A stretch of DNA of 61,284 nt from Globisporangium splendens (GCA_006386115.1 VFIW01000174.1:1-61284); one strand, 5' to 3'. Positions 9,143 to 21,600 are shown, counted from the first letter of the stretch. Notes: generated by a model from the sequence alone, not told the origin. Translations and numbers: made by a program.

Positions 9143-10371
9143 TTAATGAAGAAGAGCTCGGTTTCGCACTGCAGTGTTCTGGAAAATGCGCTCTAGATTC
9201 CGGTTCATCGATGGAGGAGGTGGTGCAACAAGCGCTTTCCGCCCTGCGCTCTTAAACGACGCGAGCCATCGAAAGAACTTGTAAGCGCATGCTAACGCGG
9301 CCATACTGACTAAAAACTGGAAAATGCGGACGCGGCGCTTTCGGCTGCGCTCTTCTTCTTCTGTTGGTGGTTGGCCTATTTCAATGGAAAAAGACCATGT
9401 AAGCTCATCGTATCCACATCTTTCGCACAAACAGCAATTCGTACTAAACAGCAAAGCAGTATCGTACCATGCATCGGATGTCCCGGTGGAAATTGTGGAC
9501 GTGGCGTGACCATAGATGCCATACCCGCACACAACGCTCCGATTCGCTCCACAAAATTCACAAAACTTCCAACGCAAAAATGCAGCGCATCCGCATTCAT
9601 GCCGAGCATCTGAGAAAAATAGCACACAACCCATTGTTAGCGGAATGCAACGCCATTCAAGCAAATATCCAAATAACGCATGGGTACCTGCGTGATTTGT
9701 CCAAGGGATCCAACGGTCTGGCTGAAGCTGTGAAGGAAGCCCATATGTCCATTCGGATCCATCATTCCGCCTCCCATCAAACCACCGTCGTAACCTCCGA
9801 AGCGCGACATGCCACCGTAGCCGCCACCATACATACCTCCATAGCCACCGCCGTAGCCTCCATAACTTCCGCCATATCCGAACGAGCTCATTCCGCCGTA
9901 GCCCCCCATGCCGTACCCCGACGACCCATATGTAGAGCCCATCCCGTACCCAGGCGAACCGTAGGTGCTCGTAGTACCATATCCGCTGTTCATCATCGAG
10001 CCTGTCGAGCTCATCATCCCGTTCATTTGATTGTTCGCAGCAGTAGAATACGCTCCAGTTGTCCCTTGCAGGCTACTCGACTCCATTCCAGGCGACGACA
10101 GAGGGAGCTGCGTCGCGCTTTGCGTCGTAGTAGACGACCCAATACTAGAAGGCGCGCTTGTACCGCTCACTGATAAGTCCGCAAATCACACAGACATCCA
10201 ACACATATGTCAGTTAGTAAGCTCGTAAACACACCAGAAGAAAAAGAACCGACAAAATGTACCTGTGTGTCGCTGCTCCCAGGGCTTCGCGGGCGCCGTT
10301 GACGCTGTGGACGACGCCGCCGAGAGGCGGTTGCGCAGTGCGGTGGTCGAGTCGCTCGTGGTCGCGGCCAT
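9143..10371 (-). CDS. PEX13: Peroxin 13, peroxisomal docking-complex membrane protein
   Basis: Four exons: 10371-10263, 10169-9688, 9609-9525, 9375-9143. All junctions are GT-AG and keep the frame, giving 302 aa. The N-terminus carries the PEX13 signature PAKPWEQRHTG. A long Gly/Tyr/Met-rich low-complexity stretch follows (repeats such as YGGYGGGYGGMYGGGYGG), then the PEX13 core FLHSFSQTVGSLGQ and MLGMNADALHFCVGSFVNFV. The last exon has a basic patch and one clear membrane segment (FQFLVSMAALACAYKFFRWL). PEX13 docks the PEX5 receptor at the peroxisome, and its Tyr/Gly-rich part can form a selective phase. No SH3 domain follows the membrane segment, unlike fungal and animal PEX13 but like plants. 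The third intron (149 bp) is the least certain. Confidence 0.85.
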
Positions 10372-10671
10372 CGGTTCCTTCTGATAGGAGAAGACGCCAA
10401 GTGAAAATGCTGCTTGAGGTTGCGACTGTGAGTGACTGCGTAGACACTGGACCAAATGCAAAAGAGAGAGAGAAGAGAGAAGAGAGAGGGATGGACAGAG
10501 TGATGGTCGTTTCTGAACCACTTGATCGTGCTGTGGTCGTGCTGGGGTCCAAATTAGTGGGACGAGGGCGTTATTTTGGGCTGCACAACAAGGGAGTTGA
10601 AGTGACCAACACTCGGCCAGTGTTGGGACACAGGATGGCACCACTTGAAGCAACACACAGACAGCGCCACA
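10372..10671. other. Divergent intergenic region between PEX13 and the DENN gene
   Basis: 300 bp with no supported gene. It holds a purine-rich GA stretch (about 10461-10491) and presumably both promoters. Open frames here are short and begin at non-ATG codons. Confidence 0.4.
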
Positions 10672-13600
10672 ATGAGCGAGAGCGATGAGGAGGCGGTCGT
10701 CACGGCGACCAGCAGCAGTGTGAGCAGCAGCAGCGCCATGGCCGTCAGTGCAACGGGCAAGCAGAAGTCACTCTTCGCTGGCATGGGCAGGTGCGTCCTC
10801 ACTAGCTTGTATGCACAGATTGTGTTTTGACTCATGACCCACTGCGCTGCGCTGTGAACTGACTGGCGGCAGAGTGCGCCATATCAACCATTTGTGTGGA
10901 AAGTGGAGCGGGAAGCCGAAGTCAGTGATGGCCCCAGTGCAGTCCTTCGATGCGAATTCCGCGTCAACGTCGTCATCCACGATGATGGTGCTTCAGAAAA
11001 TGAAAAAACTGCACACGTCGGGGAAAGCGGTGAATGACAGCGGGAGCGAGACGGATCGGGAGCCTGCGGACAAGCGTCGACGGCGAACACTCTCGACAAT
11101 GGACATGGAGCGCTTCCACACGCTCTCCTCGTGGCTCGAGCAGAACGGCATTGCGATTCCGCAGCAAAGCAACTATCGATGGCAGCACATGCAACCGAAT
11201 GGTAGCTTTGAGGATTTACAATCACCGATCGCAAAGGCGGATGTGTTCGATGACGTCTACGATGCGCTGGAAGTACTCGAAAAGACTGTAGAAGGCGAAA
11301 TCTCGCAGCTTGGCCCTCCCCCGTCGCCAGAGCGGCAATCCAGTCAAGATACGCATGCAAACAAAGTAAGTTTCTCACGACACAAAATGGACGCTTCGAA
11401 ATACGACGATTTACAGACAAGCGTGCTTTTTTGCTTTGCTTTTTTGGTAGGATTACAGAGAGAAAGCGAGAGACACGCCGTCGCTGTTTGGTTACCTTGT
11501 CGTGATTGGGCCGGATGTTACCGATATTGCCATCCAGAACTATCGGCACCATGAAGAAAATGTGTTTGAAGCGACTGTTGCCTTTGCTTGGCCGCCACAG
11601 CCTCAGTTCAATGCTGAGAGCATCGAGCATTTCTGCTTTCCATCGGGTGTATCGGTGCTTCAGCACGATCAAAGGTAAGAAAAATTCGCTACATATTTTA
11701 CCATTGATCAAATCGCAAGCGGCTTATCTTCGCTGGCAAATGTCAACAGTGAAAATGCAGAAGCCTCCCATGCACTGGGTGGTGACAACTTTTTCGTACT
11801 AGTGTTATCTGGTGGCGGGGCTCAAGGTCAAAGCGTTCAGTATGCTTCGTGCACGAGAGGGTGGATTACGCTTCCTGCTGTCAACCACAACAAATCTGAT
11901 GGTCTTGTGAGAGTGTCAGTCTGCTATTGCTTGGCTTCAGAAATGCCGTTCATTCCGTTTTTCAAGAATGTTCTTGCACAGCTGCTTGGCGTGTATACTG
12001 AGTAGTCTCGAATTTGTGCGTAGATTTCTCACACAATAACATTTTTCTTGCATGTCTAGATGATCATCGAAAAGTCTTGGAGTTTGGGGAGAAGCCTAAC
12101 TCGCTGAGCAGTGTTGTGTCAAACCAGGTACGAAATGTACATATCCGCTGACGCTGGAATGATGCACGCCAAATCTGACAGTTGTAAGTGCTTCGATACT
12201 ATTTATTATCCAGCATGCACACATGATCGATGGTGTTCTCCGCCGTCTTCAAGATACACCGCTTCCGAAGAGAGGATGCGCAGGTGTCGCTACTTGCTTT
12301 TCATCGCTCGATACTGAGTTGACCCTCAGCCGACCAAGAGAGGAAGAGGGGGCTGACGAGAAAAACACGTTGCTGCTGCAGTGGCCACTGCCTCATTTGA
12401 TGTCCGTTTTATCGATCGATCGCATCCTTCGAATCGCTGGACTGCTTCTCCTTGAGATGAAAGTGGTAGTTGTCAGCACGAAATTGAGTCTTCTTTCATC
12501 CGCAACGTTGGGAATTGCATCCCTATTGCATTCCTTGAAGTGGGCAGGACCATTGATCGCCATTTTGCCTCCATTTCTTCACGAGTACATGGAGGTATGA
12601 GCATCACTGCATTGTTGCATATAAGTCACTTGCACGTACTGACGTTATGTAATTTCGATAGGCTCCAGTTCCTCTTATCTGCGGTGTCGATGTCTTGCCT
12701 AGCACCTTTGAATGCACGAAAGGGACTGCAGTCGTTCATTTAGAAAGCGGTGAAATCGAGATGCACGACGAGGACGAGCGAATATTTTCCCAAGCGAATC
12801 TGCCGGGCTTGAACGAGCTTGCTCAGAACTTGGTTGGCTTGACAAAACAGCTGAGAGACAGGAGTGTAACCTCCACCTTCAAGACCACACACTTTGCGGT
12901 TGACGTGGTTATTCGTCGAGTTCGCCGGCAGATTGAACATCTGCTTGCTACCTGTACCGATTTGATGCTCACGAACCCTCCAAGCCTGTCAATCCGCATT
13001 TGGACAAGCAAGAGTTCGAGCTTGTACGCTTTTTCATGCGATCTCAGATGTATCAAAAATATCGAGACATCACCTTTCGACAGAAACAGTCAGCACAGAG
13101 CACGCAGCTTGCGCGGTTCAGGCACCAGTGACTGTACCTTCCCCAAACCGCTGAAGCAGAAGCAAAGTCACGGAAACCGAGTTGATTGGAAGCAGGCGGC
13201 GGGTATTTTGTTTCGTATTGCGATGACTGGTGTGAATGAATGCGTCCCAGAGACTGAGCCATCCGACTCGAATAATGTTCTTGAATTCGAGAAGAGCACA
13301 GGCAAGGAGAGTACTATCAACAGAGCTGGCGATGTCATCTTCAAGTCGCAGTCAGCGGACTCTCAAGGTGCTCCTGTTCGCTCGTATTCAAATCAATCAA
13401 GTGAGTGTATCTGCTTTGCATTACCATCATCAGCAGATCCTACATCTAAAACTGTGCCGTGTGTACATCAGTCATTTCAATCTGTAGTCAACAAAGCAAG
13501 CATGAACTCCAGTCGCAAGCTGGTAGTCCGTCGGGGTCACCAACAAACAACTCTCAGTTTGAACTGCTTGAACTGCTAACCGCGACAAGTATGGGTGAGC

Positions 13601-15322
13601 TTTTAGTTCCACGGGTGCAGCCAATTTATCGACATGCATCAAGCGAGATGGCGCCAGGAGACCTTGGCACGATGAAAAGCACGAGTCCTATCTATTTGCC
13701 GGGTGATGGTGACGATCAAGTCGATTTTGGCGATTTCATGCTCAATGGTCAAGACGAATTTCTTGTACGCAATAATGCTACGAGTCAGGCTCATGGAAGT
13801 CTCGGCATTACCATAGATTTTCGACGAGCTGACACGGGAGCGACAACACTATTCGGCCGTACGACAGACTTGTATGACGAAGGCGCGCCAACCGATAGTT
13901 CAGAAAAATCGGATTGTAAATCATGGCTGTCCGATTCGTCCAGCTGTGGTGGCAAAGAGCCTGACAGCAACGAGCAAGAAAGTCCACGATATCGATCGGG
14001 ATTGAACGGTAGTACGGTGCTATCGGAGGACGATGGGTTTACAGTTGAGGACACAGAATCTGCCAAAGAAAATACACTAAACCGGGTGTCCTCGATTCAA
14101 AGGATTCAACGATCATGGCGGCAGTGGAAGCAAAGACGAGAATTGACGATATCCTCTGCAACGCTTGATGGAACACCTCATTTTATGGATGAGCGGCGGC
14201 AAGGCAGTCAACGCGAGCATTCAGACGTCAACTTTCTCACAGCTGGGGTTCACGTGCTCGAGGTAAGGAAGACATTGAATGTTATTTCTCTGCTGTCACC
14301 AACGTGTGCATTTAGTAACCACAAAATCTGTGCCTCGTGTACCTTACAGAAGAGAAGCAAAAAAGATGGGTGGAGCGACTGCAGAATCTTTCTATCGGCG
14401 AGTAACGCGCAGATCTCTTGGGAGCGATATGTGAACGGGAAGAGGTATTTGCTGTCAAGTTTGGCTCTGTCTGACCTCACCCAAGTGATATTCCAGGATT
14501 CTGGACTTGGAGAGCCACAGCGTGGAGAGTGTGCTGTTGTCGAGTTGCATTGTCATGATAAACGCAACTGCTTCAAGTACGAGGTATCAGCGGATTGCAT
14601 CCGTTTTTTCTCGGCACTCTTTGGGCTGGTTTCTTCGATTGCGATACTGCGAGAGGATTCTACATCTGTTGCTTCCTATCAAACGCAACCTTGTGAAGTA
14701 GTGGTTGAGAGTCTAGTGAAGCCATCGGTATTGGACTGCGAGTCAAGCTCAGACCGCAGATTCGACATTCGTGATTCTTTATCTGACCAGAGCTATCTCG
14801 AAAAGCTCAAACTGCGGTTGCAAGAGGGCTTCCTAGTCGAAAAGGTAAGACGCCTTTTGCTCCTTTATTCGATGAAACACGTCAACTAATCGCACACACT
14901 GTACTTGATCGCAGCATGGGAGAATCGGGAAACCTCACACCAGGATGCTCTTCACCGACGTCTTGTGCTCACGCATCATGTGGAAGAAGCCGACTTCACA
15001 ATCTAGTGGTACTGCTGAGTACCAAAGAATGAATTCCCAAGCAGTGAGGCGTCAACCAAGCAGCGCTTTTTTTCAGAAGTGTCTTCTTGTCGCGGACATC
15101 GCTGCAGTAGTAGAAGGCAAACAAATGCGCGTCTTCAAGCGGTCCGTGGCGAAGACGAGTGATGACAACCAGTGTATTTCCATTGTGACTCCAAAACGCA
15201 CTCTGGATATCCGAGCGCTCACTCTCGGGGATTTTGACATCCTCTTTCGAGGTCTATCTCAACTTGTTCAGGAGTCAAGTTGTACGCAAGACTATCCTTC
15301 GAAAGGTTCAAGCCATGCTTGA
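10672..15322 (+). CDS. DENN-domain protein with IQ motif and PH-like C-terminus (apparent frame breaks)
   Basis: About ten exons: 10672-10790, 10873-11365, 11451-11674, 11720-about 11988, 12060-12127, 12214-12594, 12662-13400, 13472-14262, 14350-14844, 14915-15322; roughly 1330 codons. DENN proteins are Rab GEFs. uDENN: FGYLVVIGPDVTDIAIQNY and FCFPSGVSVLQ. cDENN: NFFVLVLSGGG, SVCYCLASEMPFIPFFKNVL and LLLLEMKVVVVSTKLSLLSS. dDENN: DKQEFELVRFFMRSQMYQKY. Exon 8 holds an IQ motif (IQRIQRSWRQWKQRREL), which would bind calmodulin; the last two exons look PH-like. Three oddities appear. The exon 4/5 junction keeps frame only with a GC donor near 11989. The dDENN core (about 12955-13125) is in a different frame from the rest of exon 7. 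Intron 14263-14349 is in frame with no stop. The stop lies 6 bp from the convergent gene. Confidence 0.8.
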
Positions 15323-15328
15323 GTCATG

Positions 15329-18300
15329 TTAAGTTCGTGTAGCTTGTATGTCAATGACCCTGGTCGAGAGATAATTCAGGATGCGATCCTTTTGATAGTC
15401 AACTGGGTTGCTCGGTTTTTCTGCCTTTGCGCTTGCTTTCAGTGAGGTTGCCGCGTCGGCGAGAGCTTTAGCAGCAGCCGGTTTCTTGTTTGGTGCCACC
15501 AAGCGCAGAAGGGCTTCAAAGCTTTCTAGTGGACCATAGCGTTGAAGTTCTGCCTCATCGACCTCGGCAATTTCTGCACCATGTTGTCTCTGCAAAGTGA
15601 AAACAAGGGGATCATCAACGAATTGCACTCAAGGCAACTAAGTATGTGCAGCAATACCGAAACGTACCAGTACGGAAGATGGAAAAATCACGCCTGAGAA
15701 GACCGTACGATACTTGCTCACACGTGACGCCATTTTGCTTTTCACCTGCTCAACGTCAACCGTCGACGGCAATTCGTTGGAGACCCGGGAATGTGCTTCC
15801 ACCTCCTTCTTCAGCTGCACCAGCGCATCATATCTGAAACACCGCAATCAACGAGTTCTCAATGTGAGTAACCATGCAAGACAATAAGTGAAATTTCGCA
15901 GAGGGCTGAACAACTCACCGAATAGCAAACCGAGCGGCGAAATTGTCGTCAGATGCAGCAGATTGCAGATTACCAAATCCCGAGCAGTAGAGTCGAAGAG
16001 CATCGAGCACTTGATGGAAGACATCCCGCTCCATTGGCAGGATTCGCGATTCCACGAGCTGCGCTATTTGTACGCTGTCAGGATTCTCCCAAAGCTCAGG
16101 GAGGTAGTCACAGAGAATGACGTGGCCTGTGACAGCATTTGCCATTTCAGCATCGAGATCCACGTCGTCCGGATTCTCATGGACGCGCGTTTCTTCCCAG
16201 AAATCTGCAAAACTGCGTCGTATCTGAGCCGCATGGTTGGCGAAGTCAATGATATGGACGCTCGATTTATCTGCAATCACATAAGTACGAAAAGGAGGTG
16301 TTAGCAGAAGACAAGTGAACCCACGGTAACACGCTTTCCTTATCGACACGCATCACTAATTAGCGCTTACCTTTGTGCTGCCGATTCAAACGACTCGCAA
16401 GTTGAACCGTCTGTGAGCGAGATCGTAAATATCGATCAATGTACATGCACGAGAGCTTGGGATCGTTGTAACCGGTATCAAGCTTATCGCAGACGATGAC
16501 GATGTCACTGGACACCAGGTTGAGCTGCGACCCATTCAAGGTATCTTCTGTGACGGTCGTCGCGTTCCCCGGCTCCTCCAGAGTCAGCATCCCACTGAAC
16601 GCGGCGTAGATGTTCCACTTGAGTTGTCTACAGAATATGCTTCGTTTAGTACCAACACTGAGTATTGACGTGCGAGCAGTTTAAAAGCACAATTGTACCT
16701 GTTCGTCACGTAGACTGAGATCAACTGGTAGTACCGAAGCACATCGCGACGACTTCTGGCTACCACCATGCACTATTCAGGCCAAAAGCGCAATTGAAGT
16801 GAGAAAGAGTGAAGCACAAGACACGATACCAAACTCACAATTGCCTTACCTTGGCCGACTTGTTCTCACTTTTCGCGTCGGTAAAATCCTGCATCATCAA
16901 GGCGGCTTTAGCCTTCAGGATGGCGAGATCGTCGCTCGCATGGTCGAGAACAGCTCTCAGCGCACGCATTTCACGCAGAGAGTCGATCACATCACTCGGA
17001 ATCGTCGTCTCCACGTCCACTCGCAGGCACGTGTAGTTCTGCAAGACGTCCATGATACGGCCATCCGCAGCGGCTTTTGCGATCGGGTAGCAGTGGAAAG
17101 GACGCAGCATGCTGCCGTCTTTGGATCGCGTGCCAAACAAATGCATTGCCTCGGTGTTGGGCGTGGCCGTGAACCCAATGAACTGGACCACCAGCACAAC
17201 AAAGCAGTATGAGCAGCTGAGTAAAACGCACCAACATGCATATCATGGCAGAGTGCACTAATTTGTCTTACCGAAGTATGTGCATTTTCGCTGCCTTCTC
17301 CTGCACGCATCACTTTATGGATTGTCTCGCGCGTCGACGCCGTGTGTGAGCGATGAGCTTCATCCGTTATGATGGCGATGCGGCTGAACTGCGACGCAGG
17401 CACACCCGCTATTGAACCCTGATTGTTGCGATGTAGCATCCGAGTGAGCAGCACTTCGTCTTTGACGAGAAGCCCCAGTTTGTGGATCGTGGTGATAATC
17501 ACGCGCTGCTCCGGTGGATTTGAGGTGTTGGATGAAACACACGCAGTGCTCGAGTTGTCCATCAGCTTCGCTAAGTGGCTCATGCTCTCGGCGCGGTACA
17601 CTTCGTGGATCCCATTGCGGCGCAAGAAGCTCTCGACCGTGTTGCCAACCTGCTCGTCGAGTTTCACACGATCAATGAGGATCACGATGGTGTGGAAGCG
17701 AGCGCCGCTTGCATCGACCACATACAAAAGCTGGTATGTCTGCGTCAACACCAGCCACATTTTATAGCGTTATCAACAAGCAAAGCACGTAGAGAGATGA
17801 ATACAAAAGCATACCAGCGCCGCGAGGGTCATAGTTTTGCCTGCACCCGTACTGTGCTGCAACAGAAACCGATCCACATGTGCCTGTTACAAGAGCAAAA
17901 CCAGCGAACGTTTAGAATCAGATGCAGACGTAGAAATTTGGTGCTTGGCATAGTACACGTACCTTTGCCTTCGCTTCGGCATCTTGTACCTGGATCTGTA
18001 GAATGATGTTCTCAATCGCTTCCAGCTGGTGGTGCCAGGGTGTGAACATGCCTTTGGGTTTGCTCCCCGTGGTGCTGCTCAGGGGACCAAAGCTGCTCTG
18101 TCGCACCACAAACGCCGACCCGCCCACGCGCATGCACATCGCGATCATGGCCCTCGTCTTACTCGCATCCGCACCACCATTGTTGCTGGAGTCATCTACG
18201 CCATCTTCACAACCGTCACTCTTGGCCACGTCATGCGCTGCAGGGTTCGATTCCTCCGTCGAGAGCTCTTGTGTGCGCGGCCGCTTGCGCATGTGCACTC

Positions 18301-18481
18301 GTTGCTCTTCGCCTCCTTCCTTTTCTACCCCAGCGCCAGCCGCATTATCATCGCCAACGCCATCAGCTGTCTCCGCCGTCGGCCGCACCCACTGCGTCTG
18401 CTTCGTGCGCGTGTTGTAGTAGTACACTTTGCCCTTGGAGCGCGACACGCGGATGAGCCATCCGTCCGGTAGCGCAGCCAT
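15329..18481 (-). CDS. WW-domain / type I restriction enzyme HsdR-like SF2 helicase fusion
   Basis: Nine exons: 18481-17963, 17883-17815, 17739-17272, 17182-16850, 16772-16699, 16627-16371, 16270-15919, 15833-15668, 15589-15329. All are GT-AG and in frame, giving 832 aa. Residues 4-35 form a WW domain (LPDGWLIRVSRSKGKVYYYN, ending QWVRP). The rest resembles the motor part of bacterial HsdR. It has HHQLEAIENI (Q-motif region), Walker A HSTGAGKT (about 183-190), the HsdR-type VILIDRVKLDEQ, DEAH box IITDEAHRSH (about 322-325), motif III FIGFTATP (353-360) and motifs V/VI DKLDTGYNDPKL and VQLASRLNR. The PD-(D/E)xK nuclease domain that normally starts HsdR (about 1000 aa) is absent. No HsdM or HsdS is nearby, so this is not a restriction system here. 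Bacterial origin by transfer followed by intron gain is my inference; a nucleic-acid translocase is the safest functional reading. Confidence 0.85.
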
Positions 18482-18510
18482 TTTGCTCCCAATTGCCTAA
18501 TTGTGCTCAA

Positions 18511-18528
18511 ATATTTGGCGCCAAATAT
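18511..18528. promoter_or_regulatory. Perfect 18-bp palindrome with an E2F-type core
   Basis: ATATTTGGCGCCAAATAT reads the same on both strands and contains TTTGGCGCCAAA, the dyad form of the E2F/DP binding site. It lies 30 bp before the HsdR-like start and 118 bp before the SUMO protease start, so it could act on both. E2F-type sites usually drive S-phase genes; binding here is inferred. Confidence 0.55.
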
Positions 18529-18561
18529 ACTTCACACCGGTATCGCATCGGTATTGTCGCT

Positions 18562-18605
18562 AGGGGGCAGTATTACCATCAATGCAGACAACAGGGGGCA
18601 CTATT
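18562..18605 (+). repeat. Two 13-bp direct repeats in the divergent promoter
   Basis: AGGGGGCAGTATT (18562-18574) and AGGGGGCACTATT (18593-18605) differ at one base and are 31 bp apart, about three helical turns. They are candidate binding sites for one factor upstream of the SUMO protease gene. Confidence 0.4.
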
Positions 18606-18645
18606 GAACGCATTGCCGTCTGTTGTTGCTGTTCCTCGTTGGATA

Positions 18646-21600
18646 ATGGAGATGACAGACGACCGGCGGGGCTACGACGCTTCTTCCCGGCGCGAGCGCT
18701 TCGAGTCGCAGCCGCCGCCCGTGTACGCGTCGTCACCGCACGAGATGCCGGACGCGCCGCACCAGAGGCGCTTCGGCGCCAACCGCGTGCACCGCGAGCC
18801 CCATCAGCAGCGCGCCTACGTCGACGGCAACCGCGGCAGCCGCACGACCACCGCCGACTTTGAGCGCGTCGCGCTAGCTCGGTAAGATGCACACGCGATC
18901 TCTATAAGCAACGGTGCACCTTGTGTTCTGTAGTGTGCGCATGCTGATTTGAGTGTTATGCGTTTTGTCTATGTGTCCGTTCCGGTAACCAGAGGCAGCG
19001 TTCGCGCGCACCATACTGAAGTGGACGAATTGAATTTCAATTTTGGAGAACCGTCCCGACGGTCTCAGCAGCAGATCAGCAACAGCAGTGACGGGATGCA
19101 TCGGCTCTCGAACAGCTCGTCACTCGCGAACCCCAAGTACGAGCGAGTGCGCGCGAGTGGTGTCGTGATCAAACCTGGCGCGTCGCTGGCGGCGAGTGAC
19201 GAAGCCAAGCAGCTCAGCTCAAAGGTGCGCGCATGATGTCGATTGACTGTCATCGATACACACGGGTTGTGCGTTCAAGCTGATTGTAATGTCTGTGTAC
19301 GTTTTCAGTTTCTGCCGCCGTCACAGCAAGGCGAGTTTTTGAACAAGTTGATGAACACAAGCACAAAACGACCGCCAGTCCGACCCAATGCCGTGTTGGC
19401 GAAGGCCGTCGCGACGCGGACGCTCGAGCAGGGCAGCGCACCGTCACCCATTCGGCCTCCCAGACAGGCAACACAAGCAGCAGCGCCCAGAGAAGCGAAG
19501 TCCGTTCCGACATTAGGATGGACGCCTCGGAAGAACGAAACCAACGCGGGACGCGCAACAGCGAAGCGGGTCGAGGGCAAGTCCCGAATTACGCTCACGC
19601 CGTCGAAACGCGACATCGACGAAATGAGCACAAGCAGCAGCAACAAAGAGACGAGTCCGCTGCGCTCCTCGTCACGGATCAGACTGCGGAGTTCTACGTC
19701 GCCGTCCATTGCCGGTGCGGCCAGACAGACCCGCAATGGCGGACGATTGCGTCAAGACGCGAACGGGACGAGCAGCAGTATCAGCAAGTTGTACGAGTAC
19801 AAGCGACAGCTGCGACTACGCGCGCCGCCAAAGGCAAAGAACGTCGACGGCACAGCGGATCAGCCGATCGACTTGGAGTCCGACTCCGATGCAGACTCGC
19901 CGAAGAAATCCCAGCACGCTCGTGCCGACAGCTCACCACCAGCTCCAGCAGAGCCACGGAGAGCGCACTGGGAAAATGTGGAAGTGGACTTGGAGGCCAT
20001 CCAGAGCAACTGCCTCCTCAAGATGGAGAATTTTGACGTGTGGATCGGACAAGTTCACTGTTGTGTGGACGTGTTCTTCCAAGCCGACTGCATGTGGCTG
20101 TGCTCCATCAGGTTTGAGATCAATGGTTTACGATAAGGTTGGGCGATTGACTTTTTTCTAATCTACTCTTGTGTTCACATGCATTGCGCCTAGGTCGAGT
20201 GTCATTGAGTGGAACCTGATGCCTCACTTACAGCTTTTATACGACGATTTCAAAGGCGTCCAGTACGTCAAGATGGTTCTCTTGTTCTCGTGGCAATGCC
20301 AATGGAGTTCTAACACTTATTTTCGTCCTATGCGTGGATGTTACCTGTGTCGCCTTAGCATCTACAGGTACAGCACGAAAGTTGGCAGTGGAGCGAGAGA
20401 CGAAGAAAAGGAAAGCGAGTTTGCTGATGCCGCGGACAAACTGATGTCGGAACGATCGTTCGTCGTGCTCAAAGTCCGACCCTCGTCGAAAGAAGACCGT
20501 GAGACGTTGGAGCCATTTTACGACCCCACAAATCCAGGTGTGTATGTACGAATTACTTTCACTTGTATAGTTGGATGCGAGATACCGACCACATTCTGCT
20601 ATTTGTGTTGTCAGATGTGTCCAAGCATTACATCCTGCTTGTTGCAACTGATGATGACCGAGCGGGGGTGTCGTGTTTTGGCCCATTAGAAGACATGTTG
20701 CGGGGAAGAGGGACCATCCCGCTCGACATCTTGTGAGTTTTGTTGTTTTCTGCATCGGTGGAATATCACGCGCTGAACTTGTCATGTCTCATTTGTTGCT
20801 TTACCAGAGATGACAGTGGTGCGGGGAAGTTTTACCTGAAGGCGCTGCTGAGAAAACCGAGGAGAGTTCTGAATCTGGGACCTTCTGCCGATTCTGGCAA
20901 GCGGAAGCGACCTGCTTCCGAATACAGGTAATGTGCTCAATTGCGATGGTGTTGTTGCATGGCTCGTCCTTAAACTCGACATTGGTGTTTGCCTGTGCTG
21001 CATTTTTGAATGCAGGAGCTGCGAATCAGATGAGGACGGAAGCGACTGCTACGACGTTCAGCTCACGTACCCGTTGCCGCCGTGTTCGTCAGATATCGTG
21101 ACGATAACGCGGCACGATATATCGCGATTGAGACCCGAGCAGTACCTCAACGACAACATCATCGACTACTACTTCAAGTACGTTTTATTATTGATTTATG
21201 TGTCTGGTCAGGGTCTTGTGTATGCAAGAATCACTTGTGCGAATGGGACTGACTGTTGATCTGGTCTTTAGACGTTTGATGGTTGACGAGTACCGAGCGC
21301 CTCAGTTTATTCAGGAAAACGTGCTGTTTCTCAGCTCGCACTTTTATTCGAGACTATGCATGGGCAAAGGGGGTACCGTGGCAGAGCGTCTCAAAGCCGG
21401 GTACAAGAACGTGTCGACGTGGGTGACGCGAACGGATTTCTTCAGCCGCTCGATGATCTTCATTCCGATCAACATGGAGTAAGGCTGCATGTCGCTCTCT
21501 CTTTTCTCTTTCTTTGACTGATATGCAAGAAGAGCTAACGTTGTTTCTCCGTGTCAGCATGCATTGGAGTCTCGCAATTATTCTGAACCCGCGCTCTGCT

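Noticed and set aside
8947..9255. 102-codon plus-strand frame after the MOCS2A gene
   Set aside because: It starts at TTG, overlaps the last PEX13 exon in antisense and has no family resemblance.
9637..10170. A stand-alone Gly/Tyr-rich secreted or effector protein
   Set aside because: The frame starts at GTG right at a splice acceptor, and flanking exons supply the PEX13 N-terminal KPWE motif and membrane part.
15329..18481. A restriction-modification system
   Set aside because: Only an HsdR-like motor is present. There is no methyltransferase, no specificity subunit and no nuclease domain, and the gene has introns.
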